6,874 nucleotides of DNA from Candidatus Pelagibacterales bacterium (GCA_016777745.1 JADHQX010000069.1:1-6874), one strand, 5' to 3'; counted from the stretch's first letter, positions 1-6,299 are shown. Notes: generated by a model not told the origin, from the sequence alone. A program made the numbers and translations.

Positions 1-86
1 TCCATAGCAGGTAACCCATATTTCCCAGAATCTATAGGCTTACTGGTTTCCTGTAACGTCATCGATCCAACCTTATCACCAAGCAT
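1..86 (-). CDS. N-terminus of an unidentified protein, cut by the left window edge
   Basis: An ATG at 86-84 read leftward opens 28 codons without a stop before the window ends. The visible protein begins MLGDKVGSMT and continues as a polar, soluble-looking segment with no signal peptide or membrane stretch. A strong Shine-Dalgarno match (AAGGAGAA on the minus strand, around 92-99) lies about seven bases before the ATG, which is the main reason to call it a real start. The opening recalls small conserved hypothetical proteins of alphaproteobacteria that begin with a similar LGDK segment, but this is from memory and too short to assign. A 10-bp inverted repeat lies about 40 bases upstream and could be an operator. 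The gene points away from the rest of the window and lies on the other side of the tRNA scar, so it belongs either to the neighbouring element or to older chromosome. Confidence 0.6.
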   Translation of the reverse strand, partial: MLGDKVGSMTLQETSKPIDSGKYGLPAM

Positions 87-125
87 TATTGTTCTCCTTT
101 TTCAAAATTTGTATTTTCAAACCTT

Positions 126-147
126 AGGCACCTAACATTAGGTGCCT
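126..147. repeat. Perfect 10-bp inverted repeat (hairpin or operator)
   Basis: AGGCACCTAA at 126-135 is followed after two bases by its exact reverse complement at 138-147; as a hairpin it would fold as about eight or nine pairs with a four- to six-base loop. It lies about 40 bases upstream of the minus-strand start at 86. No T-run follows it on either strand (TCTCCTC rightward, AAGGTTTG leftward), so an intrinsic terminator is not well supported. A regulator binding site or 5'-leader hairpin for the leftward gene is the better guess. Confidence 0.5.
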
Positions 148-184
148 TCTCCTCACACACTTTAGAGCTGCACCACGGTTTAAC

Positions 185-211
185 CAGTGCTTTAAATGCA
201 TAGAAGCACTG
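185..211. repeat. 8-bp inverted repeat with 11-nt loop
   Basis: CAGTGCTT at 185-192 pairs perfectly with AAGCACTG at 204-211 around an AT-rich loop that contains ATGCAT. No T-tract follows on either strand, and no gene ends beside it. Its role is unknown; it may be an operator or a remnant terminator of a lost gene. Confidence 0.35.
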
Positions 212-340
212 AATTATTTGCATCACAGAGCGCTAGCAAAGTTGAGCGAAATCGACAAGATATCCAATTATTAAATAGCCATTTTATGCAATGACCCTAC
301 TTTAGTTGGATAAGGCACTGAGGAAGACACAACTGTTTTG

Positions 341-349
341 TGGTATAAT
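341..349 (+). promoter_or_regulatory. Extended -10 promoter element
   Basis: TGGTATAAT matches the sigma-70 extended -10 consensus exactly, with TG at 341-342, one base, then TATAAT at 344-349. No convincing -35 hexamer lies 16-18 bases upstream, which is tolerated in extended -10 promoters. Transcription would begin near 356, about 20 bases before a short ORF with its own ribosome-binding site, and would run toward the 28-nt repeat and the tRNA fragment. The consensus match is direct; its activity is inferred. Confidence 0.45.
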
Positions 350-375
350 GAGATCCTGTAATCAGGGTGGTTTTT

Positions 376-423
376 ATGCTTGTTAAAAACAATCATGCAA
401 ATAAAAAACGATGGATGTCCTAG
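376..423 (+). CDS. Possible 15-codon small ORF or truncated gene start
   Basis: ATG at 376 opens 15 codons ending in TAG at 421-423, giving MLVKNNHANKKRWMS, a short basic peptide. A purine-rich AGGGTGG (364-370) lies five bases before the ATG and is a plausible ribosome-binding site, and the extended -10 element at 341-349 is well placed to transcribe it. It could be a leader peptide, a small basic protein, or the 5' stub of a gene broken when sequence was lost beside the repeat at 457. I recognise no family. An ORF this short could occur by chance; the spaced promoter and ribosome-binding site are the only support. Confidence 0.25.
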   Translation: MLVKNNHANKKRWMS

Positions 424-456
424 GGCTGGCTGCATAGTTCAAGATAGATAAACGTT

Positions 457-484
457 ATTACACACTTTTTAACACACCTGATTT
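457..484. repeat. 28-nt direct repeat, left copy
   Basis: These 28 bases, starting ATTACACACTTT and ending ACACACCTGATTT, recur without mismatch at 6847-6874, where the window ends. The flanking bases differ to the left (CGTT here, GTAC in the right copy). On the minus strand the repeat contains GTGTGTTA and GTGTGTAA in the same orientation, 12 bp apart, which is the layout of paired integrase arm sites. It lies 49 bases left of the tRNA fragment, a typical arm-to-core distance. The perfect repetition is seen directly; the recombination role is inferred. Confidence 0.75.
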
Positions 485-533
485 ATATGCTTATAAACTA
501 CTGTAACAAAATATAAAAAGTTGAAGCATTTTT

Positions 534-578
534 ATCATAATCCGCGTGTCGGGGGTTCGAGTCCCTCCTCCGCTACCA
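534..578 (+). pseudogene. 3' half of a CAU-anticodon tRNA (Met or Ile2), probable attachment site
   Basis: The segment reads as tRNA from the anticodon loop onward: ATCATAA gives loop positions 32-38 with anticodon CAT at 536-538, TCCGC is the 3' strand of the anticodon stem, and GTGTC is the variable loop. GGGGG and CCCTC form the T stem around the loop TTCGAGT, CTCCGCT is the 3' acceptor strand, A is the discriminator, and CCA is encoded at 576-578. The anticodon-stem 5' strand, D arm and 5' acceptor strand (expected RGCGGAG) are absent; AT-rich sequence precedes it. It therefore cannot make a tRNA. The form fits alphaproteobacterial elongator tRNA-Met as I remember it, and tRNA-Ile with CAU is the alternative. 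A break exactly at the anticodon loop with an intact 3' end is the usual footprint of a tyrosine recombinase that targets tRNA genes. Confidence 0.8.
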
Positions 579-778
579 TTTCTTTTCAAGTAAATCTCTC
601 AGTTTTCTAGGTGTCACACCATTTTTCAACATGAGTGTAGAATCTCATGAAAATACCCATTTCGTCAATGTCTGTGTGACAGGTGTGTGACAGCGGTAAT
701 GCGAGCTGATGGGCTGATAAGCCAATGCTGTAGATATTAAGACAGGGTGTTAGCGTTGCATACTCTGACCGTGTTTCA
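579..778. other. Non-coding spacer between tRNA scar and amidohydrolase stop
   Basis: I see no credible gene in this spacer. It contains an odd palindrome GGTGTCACACC (610-620), which includes one inverted copy of the GTGTGACA motif, a 6-bp inverted repeat CATGAG/CTCATG (630-635 with 644-649), the left 33-nt direct repeat (660-692), and a weak GGCT/AGCC hairpin (712-723). None is followed by a T-run suited to ending the leftward amidohydrolase transcript. The cluster of GTGTGACA-type motifs within 115 bases of the tRNA 3' end resembles recombinase arm-site DNA. Confidence 0.45.
660..692 (+). repeat. 33-nt direct repeat, left copy, with tandem TGTGTGACA
   Basis: This segment begins TTTCGTCAAT and ends in two copies of TGTGTGACA (673-681 and 684-692) separated by GG, giving an 11-bp period, about one helical turn. 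It matches 2408-2440 at 32 of 33 positions, the only difference being G670 versus C2418. The two copies lie in the same orientation 1,748 bp apart and enclose the amidohydrolase gene. This copy is downstream of that gene's stop with no rightward gene nearby, which argues against a promoter-operator role. Confidence 0.75.
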
Positions 779-2272
779 CTAGTGATCGCGTCGCAAAACA
801 ATGCCATGGCCTGAACCGGCAAGTGCTTCATTTTTCCAAGCGGGTTTCCCGTTAACAAGTACTAGGCTAATGCCGGCAGATGGCATGTCTGGCGATTTGT
901 AGTCAGCGCGGTCTGCAATTGTTGCGGGATCAAAAAGTACTAGGTCTGCCGCCATACCAGTTGCGATCCTGCCACGATTAGCAAGCCCTAGCGTTTTCGC
1001 GCTTTGGCCAGTCATCTTGGCAATTGCTGTTTGCAGCGAAAATAAGCTGCGGTCACGGGCGTAATGCCCGATTACGCGCGGAAAAGTGCCCCATAAACGT
1101 GGATGTGGCCTCACATCATTGGGTAGCCCGTCAGAGCCTATGAGTGCTGGTGGATAGGCCATGATACGCTCTAGGTCTGCATCATCCATTTGATGATAGA
1201 TTCCGCCCCCAGGCTGGAGCTTTTCAAGGGCCGAAATGTTGTCGACCCCCCATTCGGTGGCAATATCATCTAGGTCGCGGCCAGCCATTTCTGGATGAGG
1301 GGTAGACCAGGAAACAGTAACCTTGCGGCTGTCCATGGCAAAGGATTGCAGCAGCACCGTGGAACTGGCGGTATAGGGGTAAACATCTAGATCAAGCCGC
1401 AACTCATCGCGTGCTTTAGAAATCATTGCCAAAGTAGTGTGGGAAAGCCCAAATGCCGCCTCACCACAACATTTGTGATGAGAAATCAGCGTTCTCACTC
1501 CAGAACGTCGCGCAATATCGATTGTCTCAGCAACCGCTGCAACAACACCACTTCTTTCGTCGCGCATGTGAGTTGTCCAAAGACCGTCGACATCAGCCAC
1601 AACCTCGGCCAGTGCCAAAACCTCATCCGTGGAGGCCGCCTTCGCCGGCGGATAGGCAAGACCGGTCGAAAACCCATTCATGCCAGCTGCCAGCGCGGTT
1701 GAAAGATCTTTTTGCATAGCGGCCAGTTGGCTGTTACTGGCTGGAAGCTGAAGATCATCCATGGCACGTGCGCGCAATACTGTGTGACCAACAAGCGGTA
1801 GAACGTTTACCGTGGGTGCGGCGGCAGCCAGTGCCTCCATATAATCATTGGCATTAGTAAAACGGAACGAGCTGTTGTCACCAAGCAAATCAAGTGGAGG
1901 GATCAGGGTACTATGTCTTGCAAGAGGTGAGGGCGAGGCGCTGATACCGCAATTGCCAACAACAACAGTGGTAACCCCCTGACTTAGTTTCGCCTTCATT
2001 CGCTTTGAGTCAAACACCGCCATATCATCATGGGTGTGGATATCTATGAAGCCCGGGGCAAGGGCAAACCCGCTGCCATCGATTTCCTGTTTTGCTCTAA
2101 TGGGCTGAGTATCAGCTCGACTTTCAGCAGTGCTGAGTGAAATGATGCGTCCATCGGCAATTGCGCAACTTCCTCGCCACGGAGCCTCACCACTGCCATC
2201 GAAAATCTCGGCATCACGGATCAGCAGATCAGCAACAATAGACTGTTTTTGATTTTTTCCATCAGCTGACAT
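779..2272 (-). CDS. D-aminoacylase family amidohydrolase (N-acyl-D-amino-acid deacylase)
   Basis: This 497-residue protein belongs to the amidohydrolase superfamily and resembles N-acyl-D-amino-acid deacylases, zinc enzymes that split N-acyl-D-amino acids into a D-amino acid and a carboxylic acid. Visible family marks, in order, are a small beta domain (about 15-72), the metal motif PGFIDIHTHDD (73-83, ligands H79 and H81), VVVGNCGIS with C108, the cysteine that contributes to metal binding in this family, GFSTGLAYPP (200-209), TTHMRDE with H235, ISHHK with H265/H266, and the catalytic aspartate D381 in GSDGLPND. A C-terminal AADLVLFDP segment rebuilds the beta domain. All expected active-site residues appear present and the length is normal for the family. 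No signal peptide is evident, so it is probably cytoplasmic. The ATG at 2272 is chosen because the family's DLLIRDAEIFDG opening starts 14 residues later; the ribosome-binding site is weak (AGAGAG). Exact N-acyl and amino-acid preference cannot be read, and dihydropyrimidinase-type or dipeptidase activity is possible. Confidence 0.88.
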   Translation of the reverse strand: MSADGKNQKQSIVADLLIRDAEIFDGSGEAPWRGSCAIADGRIISLSTAESRADTQPIRAKQEIDGSGFALAPGFIDIHTHDDMAVFDSKRMKAKLSQGVTTVVVGNCGISASPSPLARHSTLIPPLDLLGDNSSFRFTNANDYMEALAAAAPTVNVLPLVGHTVLRARAMDDLQLPASNSQLAAMQKDLSTALAAGMNGFSTGLAYPPAKAASTDEVLALAEVVADVDGLWTTHMRDERSGVVAAVAETIDIARRSGVRTLISHHKCCGEAAFGLSHTTLAMISKARDELRLDLDVYPYTASSTVLLQSFAMDSRKVTVSWSTPHPEMAGRDLDDIATEWGVDNISALEKLQPGGGIYHQMDDADLERIMAYPPALIGSDGLPNDVRPHPRLWGTFPRVIGHYARDRSLFSLQTAIAKMTGQSAKTLGLANRGRIATGMAADLVLFDPATIADRADYKSPDMPSAGISLVLVNGKPAWKNEALAGSGHGIVLRRDH

Positions 2273-2407
2273 GTCTTACTCTCTTTTTACTGGTTTCAGC
2301 ACGGTTTGAGCTCTTCTTAGGTTGCCACTCTTATTCGGGTAAAAATATAAGGTTTTGGATGTCAAGATTTGCCTCTAGATTAGTTTAGGGTTCCACAATA
2401 ATTCATG

Positions 2408-2440
2408 TTTCGTCAATCTCTGTGTGACAGGTGTGTGACA
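2408..2440 (+). repeat. 33-nt direct repeat, right copy, with tandem TGTGTGACA
   Basis: This copy matches 660-692 at 32 of 33 positions and has the same tandem TGTGTGACA pair (2421-2429 and 2432-2440, 11-bp period). It lies about 135 bases beyond the amidohydrolase start, so the two copies bracket that gene as a single-gene module of about 1.75 kb. No tRNA-like sequence adjoins this copy. Confidence 0.75.
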
Positions 2441-2574
2441 AAGGTCGCGATGTGCAATAGATCTGGTTGATTCTGAGTAATCTGTATCTCATAAAGTCCT
2501 ATATATTCATTTAAATCAATATCTTAAAATAAAATTCTGTTGCGTTTTAAGTCTAGTTGGTGTATTTAAAAATA

Positions 2575-2594
2575 GTTGAGCATGAGCACTCAAC
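2575..2594. repeat. 6-bp inverted repeat upstream of the CoA operon
   Basis: GTTGAG (2575-2580) and CTCAAC (2589-2594) form a perfect inverted repeat with an 8-base spacer, about 155 bases before the hydratase start. The size and symmetry would suit a dimeric regulator such as a TetR- or MarR-family repressor of a CoA-ligase operon, but no regulator gene is in the window and a 6-bp arm can occur by chance. Confidence 0.25.
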
Positions 2595-2750
2595 ATCTAG
2601 GCATCAGTTAAGCCGAATTCTAAATGCTGCAAAGTGGTCTCGTCTGCTGCCACCACTCAAAAGTGCATTGTTCCACGGTAGGTCTTTATATTATGGCCGA
2701 GGACCTTGCTGATGGATTATTTATCCAATTACTGCAAAGGTAGAAATTGC

Positions 2751-3563
2751 ATGGAATTTGACACAATCAAGATAGACCGTATGGATACGATTTGTTTACT
2801 GACGCTTAATCGGCCTGAGCGACTTAACGCGATGAGCCAAAAGATGCTGTCAGAAATTGCTGCCGCCTGTGATGTTTTTGAGCAAGACACCGCCTGTAAA
2901 GTTGTTGTTGTGACTGGCTCTGGTAAGGCTTTTAGCTCTGGCTTTGATTTACAGGATCAGGCGCAAAAAACGCCCAAAGGTATTGATGAGTGGCGGCCAA
3001 TCCTCCAGCGAGACTTTGATAATGTCATGCGCTTCTGGAATCTAAAACAACCCACTATCGCAGCTGTAAATGGTCCGGCTCTTGCGGGTGGATGCGAACT
3101 TGCAATGGCCTGCGATATCACGATAGCCGGAACTTCAGCAACATTTGGTGAGCCGGAAGTTAAGTTTGGAGCTGGCATTGTCGTAATGCTGCTGCCTTGG
3201 ATTGTTGGTCCAAAAAAAGCAAAAGAAATTGCTTTTCTTGGGAAAGATCAGTTAGGCGCGGAGGAGGCATGTGACCTTGGCATCGTCAATCAAGTTGTTC
3301 CTGACGAGGAAGTATTAGCAACAGCGCTGAAAATGGCACGTGCAATAGCAGTGGTAGACCCCATGGTAATACGGCGAACAAAACAACAAATTAACGAAAG
3401 TATGGAAATTGCTGGTATGACAAGGGCGTTAAAACATGCATTAGAAATTGACTTGGAGTTGGAAGGGGAAGGCAGTGTTGACAAACAAGTTTTTCTTGAT
3501 GAGCTGCGCAAGGGGGGGCTGCGTGGAGCATTAACGTGGCGCGACAATAGGTTTAGAGTTTGA
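2751..3563 (+). CDS. Enoyl-CoA hydratase/isomerase (crotonase) family protein
   Basis: This 270-residue crotonase-superfamily enzyme should act on a CoA thioester, most simply by adding water across a 2-enoyl-CoA. It shows LTLNRPERLNAM (16-28), the first oxyanion-hole region GKAFSSGFDL (58-67), and the second, NGPALAGGCELAMACD (107-122). Both glutamates used by true hydratases are present by motif alignment: E116 in GGCELA and E136 in GEPE. The segment after E136 (KFGAGIVVMLLPWIVG) lacks the usual GGTQRL, so substrate or reaction may differ, for example isomerase, dehydratase or carnitinyl-CoA-type activity. Length fits the family. ATG 2751 is preferred over an in-frame TTG at 2706, because AAAGG (2736-2740) is well spaced before it and the crotonase fold begins there. 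The stop overlaps the next start by four bases (TTGA), so translation is probably coupled to the ligase. Confidence 0.88.
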   Translation: MEFDTIKIDRMDTICLLTLNRPERLNAMSQKMLSEIAAACDVFEQDTACKVVVVTGSGKAFSSGFDLQDQAQKTPKGIDEWRPILQRDFDNVMRFWNLKQPTIAAVNGPALAGGCELAMACDITIAGTSATFGEPEVKFGAGIVVMLLPWIVGPKKAKEIAFLGKDQLGAEEACDLGIVNQVVPDEEVLATALKMARAIAVVDPMVIRRTKQQINESMEIAGMTRALKHALEIDLELEGEGSVDKQVFLDELRKGGLRGALTWRDNRFRV

Positions 3564-4972
3564 GCGAAGATCTTTCGAAAGCAACAGATTTTCAGTCAGC
3601 GCTGATGGCAGCGACTGCTGGTGGTGTTTGGGATGACCTAGGCTGGCTGAGCATGGCCGATATTCAGCAGATGGCCAGCGATTTGCATAAGGTTCTTCAG
3701 CAATCTGGATTATTCCCCAGCGAACCTGTGCTTATCTCAATTGGAGGCCGCGCCGAAGACATCGCTAAGATCTTGGCAGTTATTGGAGCAGGAGGGGTTG
3801 CTGTTCCGTTTCACCGCAAATCCCATCACAATACACGCGCTTATCTTGAAAACTCAACGCGCGCAAGATTCGTTTTGTCGACGCCCAACCTTAAAAAACG
3901 CAGCCCTCCTGAACTAAAAAAGATTTCAGAGGTCATGCCACCACAGCGTCCGTTACTGGATGGTGCTGCTATGATCACATATACGTCGGGTTCCACCGGA
4001 AAGCCCAAGGGAGCTGTTCTGTCTAGAGACAGGATTTCAGCCAAGCTTCAAACAATCCGTGAGTCTATCGATATGGAAACGGAACCCTTTTTTGTGGTGC
4101 CTTTGCAGCTCCAGTTCAGCTTTGGCCAGTGGGCTACCTTTTTGCCATTAATGAGAGAGGGGGTAGTTCACATCACAGAGCAGTTCTCGGCTAACTGGGC
4201 AAACCAAATCATTCGTGACAAGCCAGTAACACACTTTGCAGCTGTCCCGACGATGCTGCGTTTAATGTTGGAAGGTGAGCGCGTTGAAAGACACATGCAC
4301 ATATTAACCGGGGGTGAGGCAGTGAACTCTAAATTAAGCAGTGCTCTTTTTAAACGTTGGCCAAATGCCTCCATACATGGAATATACGGCTTAACCGAAA
4401 CTGGAACCTGTGACCTTTTTCGTTGTGATAAAATAGACCTTCCGTCTAATGACAGCCTTGGTTATCCTGCAAGACATATTCAAGTTAAGACAGACCCTGT
4501 AACCTCCGAACTACTTATCAACACCCCTTTTGCAATGCTTGGCTACCTAGATATGCCAGAGTTAACCGACGAAACAATTTGCGGCGATTGGATCAGAACT
4601 GGCGATATTGCAGAAATCAACGAAGATGGTGGTGTGAATCTTCGTGGCCGAATAAAGGACCTAATAAACAGAGGCGGCAATAAGGTTGCGCCGATTGAAG
4701 TTGAGGCTGTTTTTGCAGATCACCCTGATATCAAAGCTGTTTTAGTAACAGGCGTTCCTGACCCAAAGTTCGGTGAGTCCATTCATATGTTAGTAGTACC
4801 TAGAAACGCGGAGGCTCTGACCAAACAAGCCCTAATTGATTGGGCTAAAGATCGAACTGAACAGTTTAAGTTGCCGGATGTTGTGCATTATGGGGAGGAA
4901 CTGCCGCTTGGGCCAACTGGAAAAGCAGATAGGACGGCGCTACGCCATAGCATTATTGGCCAAAGCGCTTAA
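3560..4972 (+). CDS. AMP-forming acyl-CoA synthetase (class I adenylate-forming enzyme)
   Basis: This 470-residue enzyme should activate a carboxylic acid with ATP to an acyl-adenylate and then an acyl-CoA. The phosphate-binding loop TSGSTGKPKG is at 142-151, followed by YGLTETGT (276-283), RTGD with the ribose-binding aspartate D349, the hinge GRIKDLINRGGNKV with R364 and D367, IEVEAVFADHPDIKAV, and the C-terminal PTGKADR with catalytic lysine K455. The catalytic set is therefore complete. It is shorter than typical members (about 500-560 residues), mainly through a compact N-terminal region and a short segment between the P-loop and YGLTE; substrate cannot be read. The chosen start is TTG at 3560, overlapping the hydratase stop as TTGA with an AGG element shortly upstream; the first in-frame ATG (3605) would remove 15 residues. 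Its stop overlaps the transporter start by one base (TAATG), supporting an operon. Confidence 0.88.
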   Translation: MSEDLSKATDFQSALMAATAGGVWDDLGWLSMADIQQMASDLHKVLQQSGLFPSEPVLISIGGRAEDIAKILAVIGAGGVAVPFHRKSHHNTRAYLENSTRARFVLSTPNLKKRSPPELKKISEVMPPQRPLLDGAAMITYTSGSTGKPKGAVLSRDRISAKLQTIRESIDMETEPFFVVPLQLQFSFGQWATFLPLMREGVVHITEQFSANWANQIIRDKPVTHFAAVPTMLRLMLEGERVERHMHILTGGEAVNSKLSSALFKRWPNASIHGIYGLTETGTCDLFRCDKIDLPSNDSLGYPARHIQVKTDPVTSELLINTPFAMLGYLDMPELTDETICGDWIRTGDIAEINEDGGVNLRGRIKDLINRGGNKVAPIEVEAVFADHPDIKAVLVTGVPDPKFGESIHMLVVPRNAEALTKQALIDWAKDRTEQFKLPDVVHYGEELPLGPTGKADRTALRHSIIGQSA

Positions 4973-6168
4973 TGAGTAAACGCTGCTTAGATCATGGCAT
5001 TGAGCGAAGTATTGGGCTTTTGTTATTAGCCGAAGTTGGCGCAATGTCTTTGTGGTTCGTATCCAATGCGATTTTGCCTGAATTGGCGATAGAGGCTGAA
5101 ATTAGCGCTTGGACTGAGGGATTGCTCTCAACCGCGGTTCAGGTTGGTTTCGTGATTGGAGCAGTAATGTTAGCGTATCATGGCACCGCAGACCGCTATG
5201 ATCCTAGAAAAGTTTTTGCTGTTGGTTCAATCATTGCTGCCCTGAGCAACTTGCTATTAGTCCTCACAATACCCGGAAGCTCAGTTCAAATATTACTCAG
5301 GGGTATAACAGGCTTCTGCCTTGCCGGAGTATATCCCGTGGGCATGAAAATCGCCGTTGGATGGACGGTGAAGCGTCGAGGTATTGTGGTTGGAATGCTT
5401 GTTGGGGCGCTCACGCTCGGTTCAGCTGCTCCGCACGGCTTAGTTTTGATTGGTGGTGCAGACTGGCGTTTTACAGTCTTTTTGGCCAGCCTCCTCGCGT
5501 TTGTTGCCGGAGGGTTGATAATGTTTGCACGGCTTGGCCCATACCATGCAACTGCAGCGCGTTTTGATCCGTCTGCACTTTGGTTGGCTTGGAGATTGCC
5601 AAAGGTGCGATTGGCGTATGCAGGATATTTTTGTCACATGTGGGAGCTTTATGCATTCTGGGCTTGGATTGCAGCTGCGCTGACGGCATCTCTTACCTTG
5701 TCAGGCGTTGATGACCCTATAAAAGTAGCGCGAATAACAACATTTATCTCAATAAGTTTTGGCGGACTATTATGCGTTTTTGCTGGAGTTTTGGCCGATA
5801 AGATTGGCAAAGCGATAGTTGCTGGTGGGGCGATGGCAATAAGTGGGGGGCTTGCAATCGCAACGGCGATTAGTTTTGGTGGCCCACCAATTTTAACCAT
5901 CTTATTTGTATTTTTGTGGGGGGTATTCGTAATTCCTGATAGCGCACAGTTTTCAGCTCTCGTTGCCGATAATGCACCACCAGACCGTGCCGGTAGCCTG
6001 CTCACATTTCAGACGGCAATAGGTTTTTTATTAGCGGCTATTGTTGTGCAGACAATTCCAATAATAGCGCAAAGTGTGGGCTGGCCAGTTACACTGGCTC
6101 TATTGGGGGTGGGTCCGATTTTGGGCACTGAAATGATGAGGCGTCTGTTAAAATATTCGCGCTCATGA
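4972..6168 (+). CDS. MFS transporter, 12 predicted membrane segments
   Basis: This 398-residue protein is an inner-membrane major facilitator transporter. I count about twelve hydrophobic segments in two halves: roughly 13-36, 49-69, 80-100, 107-128, 136-160 and 164-187, then six more from about 212 to 385. The loop after TM2 carries a diverged motif A (GTADRYDPRK, 71-80), mirrored in the second half by GVLADKIGK (D276). TM4 has a RGITGFCLAGVYPVGMK signature (110-126), and TM7 contains CHMWELYAFW (221-230), resembling the GHMWELYAMW signature I remember from a bacterial MFS subgroup. Substrate is not readable from sequence; as the last gene of a coupled operon with a CoA ligase, an organic acid is the likely cargo, imported by proton symport. 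The start ATG shares one base with the ligase stop. Export of a product is the alternative. No clear terminator follows. Confidence 0.88.
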   Translation: MSKRCLDHGIERSIGLLLLAEVGAMSLWFVSNAILPELAIEAEISAWTEGLLSTAVQVGFVIGAVMLAYHGTADRYDPRKVFAVGSIIAALSNLLLVLTIPGSSVQILLRGITGFCLAGVYPVGMKIAVGWTVKRRGIVVGMLVGALTLGSAAPHGLVLIGGADWRFTVFLASLLAFVAGGLIMFARLGPYHATAARFDPSALWLAWRLPKVRLAYAGYFCHMWELYAFWAWIAAALTASLTLSGVDDPIKVARITTFISISFGGLLCVFAGVLADKIGKAIVAGGAMAISGGLAIATAISFGGPPILTILFVFLWGVFVIPDSAQFSALVADNAPPDRAGSLLTFQTAIGFLLAAIVVQTIPIIAQSVGWPVTLALLGVGPILGTEMMRRLLKYSRS

Positions 6169-6243
6169 TGCCGTAGGTTAGCCCTAAGGTAACAAGTAGG
6201 CCTCGGCTGAGCCATCGTTTGCAAATAGGTTTTTGTAGATAGG

Positions 6244-6263
6244 ATGTGGGACGAAATGTGGGA
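6244..6263 (+). repeat. Tandem ATGTGGGA pair between operon and GNAT gene
   Basis: ATGTGGGA occurs at 6244-6251 and again at 6256-6263, a 12-bp period, within the 131-bp gap between the transporter stop and the acetyltransferase start. It has the same layout as the TGTGTGACA pairs and the GTGTGTnA pair in the 28-nt repeat, but a variant sequence. It sits where base composition shifts to the AT-richer GNAT gene, consistent with a module boundary. A role in expressing the downstream gene is also possible. Confidence 0.5.
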
Positions 6264-6299
6264 TAAAAATTCCCCTGTTTCAATTGCAGAGACTTAGAC

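Larger units (their letters stand above)
87..375. other. Gene-poor AT-rich stretch left of the tRNA scar
   Basis: I see no credible coding sequence in this stretch on either strand. It holds the two inverted repeats at 126-147 and 185-211, an isolated CTCACACACTTTAG near 152-165 that weakly resembles the GT/CA-rich repeats elsewhere in the window, the extended -10 element at 341-349, and a 4-bp CCTG/CAGG hairpin at 355-366. It is probably non-coding end sequence of the element lying to the left of the tRNA fragment. Confidence 0.45.
2273..2750. promoter_or_regulatory. Divergent intergenic region between amidohydrolase and CoA operon
   Basis: This 478-bp stretch separates two divergent genes and should hold promoters for both. 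For the leftward gene, TTGACA occurs on the minus strand (2365-2360), but 17 bases on there is only a poor -10 (TTACCC), so that promoter is uncertain. For the rightward operon, TTGATT (2467-2472) with CATAAA (2490-2495) at 17 bp is a weak candidate, and TATATTAT near 2687-2694 lacks a good -35. It also contains the right 33-nt repeat (2408-2440), a very AT-rich block (about 2490-2575), a GTTGAG/CTCAAC inverted repeat (2575-2594) and an AGTGGT/ACCACT inverted repeat (2633-2657). No credible gene is seen. Confidence 0.45.

Noticed and set aside
607..858. 83-codon minus-strand ORF overlapping the amidohydrolase 3' end
   Set aside because: It overlaps the strongly supported amidohydrolase in another frame, its protein has no recognisable fold, and its end runs through the GT-rich repeats. 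I also looked for an integrase remnant in it and saw none.
660..2440. CRISPR-like or iteron-like array
   Set aside because: There are only two repeats per site with 2-4-base gaps and kilobase distances between sites; there are no regular spacers, cas genes or replication initiator gene.
2706..2750. Upstream TTG start for the enoyl-CoA hydratase, adding 15 residues
   Set aside because: The extra residues do not match the crotonase N-terminus, and there is a better ribosome-binding site before ATG 2751.
5649..6005. 118-codon minus-strand ORF
   Set aside because: It lies entirely within the transporter gene on the opposite strand; it is an open shadow frame without its own start signals or family resemblance.
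6169..6299. Intrinsic terminator after the transporter gene
   Set aside because: The only palindromes here (such as GGCT-G-AGCC at 6205-6213) have too small a loop or no T-run after them.
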